Below, one piece after another: positions 60,401 through 64,000 of a stretch of DNA of 64,000 nt. Source of the DNA: Apostichopus japonicus (taxonomy: Eukaryota; Echinodermata; Holothuroidea; Aspidochirotida; Stichopodidae); the NCBI RefSeq assembly GCF_037975245.1, contig NC_092576.1, positions 9,439,501 to 9,503,500 of the forward strand, read 5' to 3'. The stretch's first letter is position 1, and each line of letters starts with the position of its first letter. The notes below the pieces were generated by a model that was given only the letters and a program-made list of their open reading frames with translations, was not told the origin of the DNA and ran no database searches. The translations under genes and the position numbers were made by a program.

Positions 60401-60635
60401 ACCGCTTGACCAACTCTCCCCAGTAGAGAAAGTGGTCGTTATTAATGATCCTGCCGCTGAAATCGCACTGGCTGATCATGGAAATATGCTGTGGGTAGTA
60501 CTCGTCTTCATGAGGGTTCACAAAACGATTACACAGGCAGGATTTCCCAACGCCAAAGTCTCCTCGTGTTTCCGTGGTTCCCGACATTCCAACCACCACC
60601 ACCCGAAATATACGCTCTGCCTTGTTGTTAGCCAT
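21183..60635 (-). CDS. ARHGAP35: p190 Rho GTPase-activating protein (22 coding exons, complete)
   Basis: This encodes a p190 RhoGAP, which switches off Rho-family GTPases and so controls actin and adhesion at the cell cortex. Exons join in phase to 3,840 bp, 1,279 residues plus TAA; vertebrate p190A is about 1,500. Domains in order: an N-terminal GTPase domain with P-loop GDFGVGKS (25-32) and TKFD (195-198); FF repeats (about 260-580); pseudo-GTPase 1 (about 580-745, GTDGLAVEL where a P-loop should be); pseudo-GTPase 2 (about 746-900); a short charged linker; and RhoGAP (about 1050-1240) with arginine finger Arg1091 in EGIYR, Lys1129 and Asn1202. The protein ends in a Glu-rich tail. Vertebrates have two copies, ARHGAP35 and ARHGAP5, so the symbol marks a co-orthologue. 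The linker with the vertebrate phosphotyrosine sites is much shorter here. Confidence 0.95.
22126..22228 (-). CDS. ARHGAP35: p190 RhoGAP exon 21
   Basis: A 103-bp exon (phase 1 to 2) after GATCCAG, donor AG|GTGATA. It encodes DLPQNDFIDHLKTCINALSH and RYTLLKYILLHLKR, equivalent to the NYDVFRYVITHLNRV helix of vertebrates. Confidence 0.92.
22711..22930. repeat. ~73-bp tandem repeat, three copies
   Basis: Near-identical copies of GGTAACTGGAGATGGTCAGA through ATATATTCAATCCT start at about 22711, 22784 and 22858. It lies in p190 intron 20, non-coding. Confidence 0.92.
23364..23498 (-). CDS. ARHGAP35: p190 RhoGAP exon 20
   Basis: A 135-bp exon (phase 1 to 1) after TCCACAG, donor G|GTAAGC. It encodes INVHAVASAFKQFFHALSGP and FIPYKVQTDLI. 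It holds the conserved Lys of the FKxFF helix and the PY turn of RhoGAP folds. Confidence 0.93.
24234..24311 (-). CDS. ARHGAP35: p190 RhoGAP exon 19 (arginine finger)
   Basis: A 78-bp exon (phase 1 to 1) after CTTTCAG, donor G|GTCAGA. It encodes GLTIEGIYRKPGKAVDVED; the Arg of EGIYR is the catalytic arginine finger that stabilises GTP hydrolysis in the bound Rho protein. Confidence 0.93.
24681..24816 (-). CDS. ARHGAP35: p190 RhoGAP exon 18 (start of RhoGAP domain)
   Basis: A 136-bp exon (phase 0 to 1) after TTTACAG, donor G|GTAAGG. It encodes PQRKWWFKTRKPKGHLRGLM and VPPFVEQCVSIIEEKG. This matches the segment leading into the catalytic loop (PIPLFVEKCVEFIEDTG in vertebrates). Confidence 0.93.
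25647..25696 (-). CDS. ARHGAP35: p190 RhoGAP exon 17 (50 bp)
   Basis: The acceptor is TCTACAG and the donor GAG|GTAATT; phase 1 to 0. It encodes GETTADSKNQKQTTADE. Needed to bring phase 1 of exons 15 and 16 to phase 0 of exon 18, which supports it despite its low complexity. Confidence 0.75.
26490..29181. mobile_element. AGGTCA-rich repetitive element with internal tandem units, p190 intron 16
   Basis: A 2.7-kb block bounded by GGTTCCTTGCTT at 26514 and its complement AAGCAAGGAACC at 29170-29181; the right end is itself a hairpin (29152-29181). Between them a unit of about 400 bp recurs five to six times with divergence. It includes TTGACCTTTGGTGACCT, AATGTCTGAAAATTAACTTT, GGTCAACCTATTGACATTTA and CTCAAGTTATCGCAAAAATA. 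A (CA)n run sits at 29092-29136. No transposase frame is visible. Left edge AACAAGAGCCCAAGGGCAC resembles openings of non-autonomous elements in other marine invertebrates; I do not name a family. Confidence 0.7.
30510..30725. repeat. Degenerate CCTATGATTGG repeat
   Basis: Five copies of CCTATGATTGGGCAAAC or close variants lie 30-70 bp apart with ATATAACAC-type spacers. It borders exon 16 in intron 16. Confidence 0.75.
30777..30806 (-). CDS. ARHGAP35: p190 RhoGAP exon 16 (30-bp microexon)
   Basis: The acceptor is TTCTAG and the donor CCAG|GTGAGT; phase 1 to 1. It encodes VSLSPDTVNPG together with the split codons. Identified by phase and splice sites only. If it were skipped the frame would still hold, so it may be alternative. 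Confidence 0.6.
31241..33645. repeat. 126-bp satellite, about 19 copies, p190 intron 15
   Basis: The word ACACCAACATGAGGCAGTAC recurs at 31361, 31487, 31613, 31739 and so on to about 33617 with a steady 126-bp step. Units share GAGAGCCCTTATAGGCAAGT and differ in a T-rich middle segment, giving recognisable subtypes. A distinct subtype (ATTACTTTTTTTTAATAAAA) appears once inside (about 32275) and again as the last unit (about 33530). No reading frame spans the units. Confidence 0.96.
34000..34399. mobile_element. 400-bp MITE, PIF/Harbinger-like, p190 intron 15
   Basis: The termini are 46-bp inverted repeats with a single internal mismatch plus a differing last base, beginning AGCCCGGGTCACATCTGCGC. 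The element is flanked on both sides by TAA (33997-33999 and 34400-34402), the 3-bp TWA target duplication of PIF/Harbinger elements. The GCGATTCAA motif recurs in the termini and interior. There is no coding capacity. The near-perfect ends suggest recent insertion. Confidence 0.88.
36215..36730. repeat. ~110-120-bp degenerate tandem repeat, p190 intron 15
   Basis: About four to five diverged copies share TTGAATAAATA, CACTGATGAATATGTATG and GTAAGCCAAGAAAA. The open frame on the minus strand is a by-product of the repeat. Confidence 0.75.
37317..37484 (-). CDS. ARHGAP35: p190 RhoGAP exon 15
   Basis: A 168-bp exon (phase 1 to 1) after TTCTCAG, donor G|GTAAGA. It encodes ASRDDITSATEASS, then a highly basic helix KRKSEMLKKQRLIGRKLGDK and RFLQSLEQLMG. 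Basic linker segments are typical just before the GAP domain of p190. Confidence 0.85.
37963..38013 (-). CDS. ARHGAP35: p190 RhoGAP exon 14
   Basis: A 51-bp exon (phase 1 to 1) after TTTCCAG, donor G|GTGAGT. It encodes DDFEMVPAFDQGSQGSS. A phase-neutral linker exon, so skipping it would keep the frame. Confidence 0.78.
38085..38420 (+). mobile_element. tRNA-derived SINE, p190 intron 13
   Basis: A polymerase III B box GGTTCGAGTCC (38120-38130) follows a tRNA-like head with GTGGACTTGTGATCTAA. The body continues CCTTGGGCACAGCACTTTAT and CTCACCCAGGTGTATAAATG, a conserved SINE core seen across many marine invertebrates. The A box is degraded, so the copy is probably 5'-truncated or old. The end near 38420 is approximate. 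Confidence 0.8.
38991..39034 (-). CDS. ARHGAP35: p190 RhoGAP exon 13
   Basis: A 44-bp exon (phase 2 to 1) after GTTACAG, donor G|GTAAGG. It encodes DDEEYSDTTPDNELD, an acidic segment with one Tyr, similar in character to the acidic YPDSDDD stretch of vertebrate p190. Confidence 0.82.
39622..39733 (-). CDS. ARHGAP35: p190 RhoGAP exon 12
   Basis: A 112-bp exon (phase 1 to 2) after TTCGCAG, donor GA|GTAAGT. It encodes NLMSRKNRFLDVAFTRRKST and HHDLFFADSITPSS, the start of the linker between pseudo-GTPase 2 and RhoGAP. Confidence 0.85.
40085..40330 (-). mobile_element. Retroelement 3' end fragment, p190 intron 11
   Basis: Read on the minus strand it ends GCACTATATAAGACTAG followed by a TTATTGTTATTATTA tail, preceded by a body with GGAGTTCCATAAATGTGG (plus-strand reading). 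The same terminal motif occurs at 63845-63915. The microsatellite-like tail and shared terminus are typical of non-LTR elements and their SINEs. Family not identified. Confidence 0.55.
40633..40793 (-). CDS. ARHGAP35: p190 RhoGAP exon 11 (end of pseudo-GTPase 2)
   Basis: A 161-bp exon (phase 2 to 1) after TTTTCAG, donor A|GTAAGT. It encodes KTFSYRISGIPALIVAISND and EGRKFAEKSESLEFLQARPN. Confidence 0.9.
41049..41410. repeat. ~90-bp tandem repeat, four copies
   Basis: Copies share CTCTATACTGTCCTCTCATG and TACTGACAGTATGAACAGTT, with the TACTGACAGTA inner palindrome. p190 intron 10. Confidence 0.85.
42077..42334 (-). CDS. ARHGAP35: p190 RhoGAP exon 10 (pseudo-GTPase 2)
   Basis: A 258-bp exon (phase 2 to 2) after CCTTTAG, donor AA|GTAAGT. 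It encodes RVALVMMCGDLYSLEPTLGY and HHAYILCYSQSRKSSLQIM. These match the RIVMCAMCGDPFSVD and HGYILVYSAKRKAS strands of vertebrate p190; again no functional P-loop. Confidence 0.93.
42771..42887 (-). CDS. ARHGAP35: p190 RhoGAP exon 9 (end of pseudo-GTPase 1)
   Basis: A 117-bp exon (phase 2 to 2) after GTCCTAG, donor AG|GTAGGA. It encodes RIPDCSVVDLPEDGISPGRK and FFPNQIISSVNSLNEM. Confidence 0.88.
43256..43451 (-). CDS. ARHGAP35: p190 RhoGAP exon 8 (pseudo-GTPase 1)
   Basis: A 196-bp exon (phase 1 to 2) after CTTGCAG, donor CG|GTAAGA. It encodes GCISVFTSLQSFEYIKTTLE and IPVALMFGRDSSIPESDS. It corresponds to the CFCVFNSIESL and LPFTLILANQRDS strands of vertebrate p190. Confidence 0.92.
43475..44310. 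repeat. ~77-bp tandem array, about 11 copies, p190 intron 7
   Basis: The unit contains TTTCCTGTTAACCTGTTGCA, GCAGTAGGGTCAACACAT and CCCTAGTGGAAAGAAATAA. The first copies start about 25 bp from the exon 8 acceptor, and divergence rises away from the exon. Confidence 0.92.
44311..46769 (-). other. Rest of p190 intron 7
   Basis: No gene is seen. A degenerate TTACAGCTAGGCTCAC repeat occurs at about 46480-46740 next to exon 7. The remainder is plain AT-rich sequence. Confidence 0.6.
46770..46884 (-). CDS. ARHGAP35: p190 RhoGAP exon 7 (pseudo-GTPase 1)
   Basis: A 115-bp exon (phase 0 to 1) after TCTTTAG, donor G|GTAAGG. It encodes DLCKGGFQLNDTPMEIETEI and ends RRSFNFDG, the middle of the fold. 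Confidence 0.88.
47306..47353 (+). repeat. G-rich tract beside p190 exon 6 donor
   Basis: GGGGTGGGGGTGGGGGTGGG continues into a run of about 18 G. It lies 13 bp beyond the exon 6 donor. The plus strand is the template strand of the gene and could fold as a G-quadruplex. Confidence 0.8.
47366..47441 (-). CDS. ARHGAP35: p190 RhoGAP exon 6 (start of pseudo-GTPase 1)
   Basis: A 76-bp exon (phase 2 to 0) after TCCGCAG, donor AGA|GTAAGT. It encodes CNTLPIKLLLLGTDGLAVEL and AKEIR. It aligns with the LLLGKDGIAQELANEIR strand-helix of vertebrate p190; the Gly-Lys-Ser of a true P-loop is absent. Confidence 0.93.
47863..48242. repeat. 22-bp minisatellite, about 17 copies, p190 intron 5 side of exon 6
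   Basis: The unit TGATGATCTCACATATATG plus TAT is repeated head to tail with a few one- to six-base changes. There are no spacers of variable sequence, so it is not a CRISPR-like array. Confidence 0.95.
48749..48987 (-). mobile_element. tRNA-derived SINE copy 1, p190 intron 5
   Basis: It is a homologue of the element at 52923-53178. On the minus strand it carries B box GGTTCAAATCC (from 48794-48804), but its A box is disrupted. A second, opposite B-box-like GGTTTGAAACC is on the plus strand at 48861-48871. Termini GCTGGAAAA and CCAACTCAAAA are shared with the other copy. Confidence 0.78.
48988..52922 (-). other. Middle of p190 intron 5
   Basis: AT-rich sequence with homopolymers and no supported gene. 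A pyrimidine-rich run occurs at about 51390-51425. Confidence 0.55.
52923..53178 (-). mobile_element. tRNA-derived SINE copy 2, p190 intron 5
   Basis: On the minus strand an intact tRNA-like segment has A box TAGCCTAGTGG (53012-53022), an anticodon stem CCGC/GCGG and B box GGTTCAAATCC (52969-52979). The upstream half carries a separate plus-strand B box GGTTCGAAACC (53046-53056). GAGTTGG at the left end and CCAACTC at the right are inverted. Copy 2 is better preserved than copy 1 and may still be transcribable. Confidence 0.82.
53179..55434 (-). other. Right part of p190 intron 5
   Basis: No gene or clear repeat family is seen. It has C-rich and T-rich runs (about 54475-54500 and 54880-54920). 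Confidence 0.55.
55435..55593 (-). CDS. ARHGAP35: p190 RhoGAP exon 5 (FF region)
   Basis: A 159-bp exon (phase 2 to 2) after CTCGTAG, donor AG|GTATGT. It encodes RFMRLCKFPSERYVMIIKQF and a helix ending EHAAVKLQR, just ahead of the first pseudo-GTPase domain. Confidence 0.92.
55800..56420. repeat. Old diverged units with AGACTTGCTACAAGTCT motif
   Basis: The palindromic-like words GACTTGCTTCAAGTC and GACTTGTTACAAGTC recur at about 55945, 56110 and 56297, roughly in step with the 174-bp unit at the exon 4 donor. The array probably extended leftward and decayed. Confidence 0.55.
56420..56593 (-). pseudogene. Relic tandem copy of p190 exon 4 3' end with donor site
   Basis: A 174-bp unit (56420-56593) repeats the adjacent 56594-56767, which contains the last ~90 bp of exon 4 and ~80 bp of intron. 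The copy keeps the donor CCAAG|GTGAGACT and most of the coding text, but a one-base insertion shifts the frame and a stop follows. A more diverged copy lies to the left (about 56250-56419). No acceptor or whole exon was duplicated. Confidence 0.85.
56679..56972 (-). CDS. ARHGAP35: p190 RhoGAP exon 4 (FF region)
   Basis: A 294-bp exon (phase 2 to 2) after CCTTTAG, donor AAG|GTGAGA. It encodes YKSDFRTMLGNLRSIILPGS, LECYQNLDEPERMAVFIAH and a helix ending DELSSDPR. Its 3' end and donor are duplicated 174 bp downstream as a broken copy. Confidence 0.92.
57842..58057 (-). CDS. ARHGAP35: p190 RhoGAP exon 3 (FF domain)
   Basis: A 216-bp exon (phase 2 to 2) after TTCCAG, donor AG|GTCAGT. It encodes RYWPACRDALESSPHFDKWF and ARVEIYFQDHVHSLQEAKRK. 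The Trp and Phe spacing fits an FF domain of the p190 family. Confidence 0.92.
58887..59547 (-). CDS. ARHGAP35: p190 RhoGAP exon 2 (rest of GTPase domain, first FF domain)
   Basis: A 661-bp exon (phase 1 to 2), the largest in the gene. It encodes DGYLLVFDVSNVKGRN, IVIVATKFDAVEE (guanine-specificity motif), then the coiled FF1 region EMSYQEAFRRREERV and LEDYLGHVVIAGTKSAKKLF. Acceptor TCTACAG|GTGATGAG sits in a 50-bp tandem duplication; donor AAG|GTACGT. Confidence 0.95.
59541..59640 (-). repeat. 50-bp tandem duplication across the exon 2 acceptor
   Basis: The block beginning TCATCACCTGTAGATATATA starts at 59541 and again at 59591, exactly 50 bp apart. In gene orientation both copies contain CTACAG followed by GTGATGAGG, so there are two candidate acceptors. 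Only the one at 59547 keeps the frame. Confidence 0.9.
60013..60160 (+). mobile_element. tRNA-derived SINE head, p190 intron 1
   Basis: A box TGGCCAAGTGG (60023-60033) and B box GGTTCGACACC (60085-60095) have the spacing of a tRNA with a long variable arm. The B stem CCGGG/CCCGG is intact. The acceptor stem does not close and there is a body after it, so this is a SINE, not a tRNA gene. Right limit approximate. Confidence 0.68.
60233..60635 (-). CDS. ARHGAP35: p190 RhoGAP exon 1 (start codon, GTPase domain)
   Basis: This 403-bp exon opens MANNKAERIFRVVVVGMSG. It contains the P-loop GDFGVGKSCLCNRF and the family signature IINNDHFLYWGE, and ends at TTGG|GTGAGT in phase 1. The ATG has A at -3 and G at +4. 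Family proteins start at this place, so the start is well supported; a 5' untranslated exon may lie upstream. Confidence 0.95.
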
Positions 60636-61779
60636 TTTTAGTGACTTGTCTTTTATAGATGTTTTATTATACTATCTTACACGACCATTTTTGGAGCAGC
60701 AATACTTCACCACATACCCCATCACGAAGAGAGTTCAGGTCAAGATAGGGTTTTTGACTTAAGCCCACTTCGTCCTTTTTTAGGGTTTTTTTTTTTTTTT
60801 TCTTTATCGTTCTAATTTTTCCGAAAATACTGGTTGTGTCTTGGTCTCACTTTTTTACTAAATGAATTATGTCACAGATGCAGAATACAAAAACCTTTCA
60901 CTTTAGGCAGTAACTTAAAATCATGAGAGATGAGCATCCAATCGCTGTTCCTCAGTTCCAAACCCACAAATCTTGTTTGCCTTCTCACAGTGTACCATGT
61001 GTTCCCCTCGGCAACGGAGGCGGCAGTGGGCAATAATGTGCTCTTCTATGTAACATCTGTCAAAAACCTCTCACACTTCCATCGCCAGAAATGGGCATAA
61101 AACTTTCAACCGATCCTACAAATCTGTAAAATTAAAAGACAAGGAAAAAATGGAAAATTGATTTGAAAATATAACTCAAAATACCAGAAGCTTTCATGAC
61201 TGTAAAAAAAAAGGAAACTAGTAAAATTGATTTGAAATATACCTCAAATTAATACCAAAAGTGTACTGTACTGTGGTCCTGGGCTTTTCCAACTTTAAGC
61301 GAGTGCAACTCGTAAATTCCAGACTCAGTTCAGCGCTCAAAAATAGTTTGTGGAACAAACTTAAATGAGGTAAACACATTTATTTTTCCGCGGTTCCATT
61401 ATCTCCCATCGTAACTTGTCACCTGTCAAAGTTTGTTTTGCTCCAATGTTCAAATTCACTTTCCTAGCATCTTGGTAGTGCTCCGGCTGCATTTACTCCA
61501 ACATACTGTAGAAAGAATCGGATTCAACTTTCTAACATAGTTTAGTCTTGGGAATTTTCATCCCTATTAGACATATGAGCAGCCCAATCAATCAGCCTTG
61601 CAGTTTCCCAAACTTCCCCCATCATACGAAGCACTTTGCTCACATCTCTTTCTCTTTCGGGTAGCAGACTTCATATACAGTAGTTTCTTATTAAGGATGG
61701 CAGCCAGCTGTCCTGTATTAACAGTGTCATAAATTATCTACCCTTCCATGTACCAACTAAATGTTTTAAAGGGGTATCA

Positions 61780-62085
61780 AATGTATAGAGCTGCAGTGAT
61801 ATCAAATTAAAGGAGTATGGATATGTATGCTGTCATTAAATGAAGTTATAGGGATATGGGATATACTGCCATTATATGAAGTTAATTGGATATGGGATAT
61901 ACTACCATTATCAAATTAAAGGAGTATGGATATGTATGCTGTCATTAAATGAAGTTAAAGGGATGTGGATATACTGCCATTTAATGAAGTTAAAGGGGTA
62001 TGGGATATACTGCCATTATATCAAATGAAAGGAGTATGGATATACTGACATTAAATGAAGTTAAAGAGATATCGATATACTGCGA
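61780..62085. repeat. Degenerate ~50-60-bp tandem repeat
   Basis: Several copies carry AAATGAAGTTAAAGGGATAT and GGGATATACTGCCATTA with variable lengths. It lies upstream of the p190 gene. Confidence 0.8.
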
Positions 62086-62229
62086 AAATACCGCGTTTGT
62101 ATACATATTAATTTCTTCCTTAATTTTTGGTGAAATTTCTTATAAATTAGATATGTTTTCTAAAACTCCTTAAGCCGCCATATATGTAGTAGATCGGTGG
62201 TTTCATGGTCTTTGTGTAACACAAGATTA

Positions 62230-62500
62230 GTTTTAACAGCCGACTCTTCGTTGTTCTTTATACATCGCGCTATCCAGCTCCAACGCAATGAATGTTCGCA
62301 TGTAGACTACTCTCACATTTACAATCCGACAGTTCTGCAAACCTAAGCTTCTCGGTACTACATTCTGCTCTGACATCGATTCCGCCAAGTTTCATCTTTC
62401 GGTGTTCGGAATACTTTTCAAGTTTCCTTTTACTGTAAATTTGATCCGTAAATTTTATTTCAGCGATTTCGAAGAACAGTTTATGAACTGTGGTTTGAGT
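62230..62500 (-). promoter_or_regulatory. Locally CpG-rich stretch, possible p190 promoter or 5' exon
   Basis: CpG dinucleotides are frequent here (CATCGCGC, CATCGATTCCGCC, TTCGGTGTTCGG) against a CpG-poor background. It sits 1.6-1.9 kb upstream of the start codon. No TATA box or clear donor was identified, so the role is an inference. Confidence 0.25.
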
Positions 62501-63839
62501 GTGAGAGTGTAGTATGTGCAACACTATACAAGTATACCAACTGGGCATGGTAGGATATACGCTCACGATATCTACGTAATATATAATTGGCTATCACCTA
62601 TGCGTGTACATGTGAGAGTGTATTTGCTGCGGAAATGGGAGTGCTAACTTCAAGTCGCCTGTTTTGCCTATTTGCGGGCGCTACGTCAATCACCAAGTTG
62701 ATGCGTTCGAACAAACGGTACTTTTGGTGAGAAAATGGTGAATTTGAAAAACCAGATTTATACAAGAAAACGTCTAATGGGGACATATTTTACATGGTTA
62801 GAGAAAAATAAGAACTACAGGGAAATGTATCAAAATCTTCCCCCAGAAAATTCCTTTAAGTCAAACTGGTTATGAAATGCACATAAACCAAGATATATAT
62901 TAAACCTGTATTTGATTTATTCATGTGAACAGTGCAGATTACGTTACCAGTAAAACGGATGCATCTATAGTATGTAAACATCAAACATACTATATGTAAA
63001 CTTATATTACAATCGAGTCTCTCAGACATCTAAAACTGATCAGCCAAAATTAATCTTCCTTGATATGGCTTCATACAGTATAGCAGTACGCACACTGATT
63101 TATATTCAAGTACAGAGCTCTGCTAAACTGCTCTGCGAATATTAAATCATACATAACTAGAAAATCGTTAAAGACTGCAACCGCCTCCAGTTGCTAAGGT
63201 TACAACGGAATAATTGTAGTACATGTATACTAGCTGGATCATTTCTGGAATGAATAAATGTACAAACAAAGATTGTAAAAGTTAATTTACCTCTTGGTGC
63301 TCATAAATAAATAATAACACTTGTGACAAGAATTAGGAAATTTTGATAATATTGTAAGCATACAGAAGCCAGTAGTATGTATGTCTTTTCAATAAAAGAA
63401 TTAAAATTAGAATAATTTCTACAGAAAGTATAATATCTCAAGTCTGAGAGGTACAGTAGCCTGGGGGAGGGGGGGGGACACACTCCTCACAATATTCCAC
63501 AGCCATTTTAGGGTTGTGGAATGGTTTCCCCTCTCATACAACTTCCTGTACTGTCCTCCAGTTACTACTGCCTCATGTTAATGCAAGATGTACATAGTAG
63601 CTTCATTATAAACTTGTACCTGCGCAAGCCTTGCCAGTTTTAAAACAAGTTTGAAACATATTATTTTAGAATTGCCTTTGATGTTTGAACTGTACAGTAC
63701 TTTTGTATCACCATAGCTTTAATGTATTTTTCTATCCTATTATAGGTTTTATGGTGTATACCTTTTAGGCGATATTTTTCTACTATTTGCTTTTGAATGT
63801 TTCCTGTATTTTAAATGTTTCCTGTATATTAATTGTTTC

Positions 63840-63916
63840 AATTCCTTTAAAGCGTTTCAAGCAGCGTTGCTAATGAACGCACTATATAAGTACTATCTTA
63901 TTATTTTTATTATTAC
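63840..63916 (+). mobile_element. Retroelement 3' tail
   Basis: AAAGCGTTTCAAGCAGCG and AACGCACTATATAAGTACTA lead into TTATTATTTTTATTATTA. This is the same terminus as the minus-strand fragment at 40085, in the opposite orientation. The body to the left cannot be delimited. Confidence 0.6.
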
Positions 63917-64000
63917 CATCCTCTTACTATTGTGTTACTGTCCTATATATCAACTGCTACAGTGTCCTCCAGACAATGCAGTATAGGTATATGTCCTCTA

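Larger units (their letters stand above)
60640..64000. other. Region upstream of p190 RhoGAP
   Basis: No coding sequence is recognised. It should hold the promoter and perhaps a 5' untranslated exon of the p190 gene. Confidence 0.5.

Noticed and set aside
60650-60659. CTATAAAAG TATA-like box just upstream of the p190 start codon
   Set aside because: Only about 16-24 bp before the ATG, so transcription would start inside the coding sequence; a real promoter is expected further upstream.
62270-62566. 98-codon minus-strand frame upstream of p190
   Set aside because: No homology and no supported splice link to exon 1; kept only as a CpG-richer possible promoter stretch.

Overview
This is animal nuclear DNA: AT-rich, long introns bounded by GT-AG sites, tRNA-derived SINEs, DNA transposons and many minisatellites, with no operons. 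It holds two protein-coding genes, both read from the minus strand and arranged head to tail. Both match deep metazoan families, so I read it as a marine invertebrate, perhaps an echinoderm or relative. The repeat types and frequent TAGGCC motifs suggest this, but nothing proves the phylum.

Region 1 (1-14,389, minus strand) is the 5' part of a condensin II subunit D3 gene (NCAPD3). Twelve exons join in frame into the N-terminal ~541 residues. The rest of the gene lies beyond position 1. Its introns carry an 85-bp and a 178-bp tandem array, a 1.5-kb hAT-type element with an exact 8-bp target duplication, and a foldback element. An E2F-like site beside a CHR-like TTTGAA lies ~230 bp upstream of the start codon, as expected for a cell-cycle gene.

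Region 2 (about 14,660-21,180) is intergenic and includes the 3' UTR of the next gene. It has several short tandem arrays and no supported gene.

Region 3 (21,183-60,635, minus strand) is a complete p190 RhoGAP gene (co-orthologue of ARHGAP35 and ARHGAP5). Twenty-two coding exons, all phase-consistent, sum to 3,840 bp and encode 1,279 residues. The order is N-terminal GTPase domain, FF domains, two degenerate pseudo-GTPase domains, a short linker, a RhoGAP domain with arginine finger, and an acidic tail. Its introns carry most of the repeats: a ~19-copy 126-bp satellite, a 400-bp MITE with TAA target duplication, a 2.7-kb element dense in AGGTCA half-sites, tRNA-derived SINEs and several minisatellites. 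Two splice-site regions have been tandemly duplicated (exon 2 acceptor, exon 4 donor).

Region 4 (60,640-64,000) lies upstream of the p190 gene. It has no recognisable coding sequence, a locally CpG-richer stretch that may be a promoter or 5' exon, a short tandem array and a retroelement-like 3' tail.

The two genes do not share a pathway: NCAPD3 acts in chromosome condensation and p190 RhoGAP turns off Rho GTPases. I found no new gene system. The points most worth following are the splice-site duplications, the AGGTCA-rich element, the satellite's higher-order pattern and the cell-cycle promoter motif.
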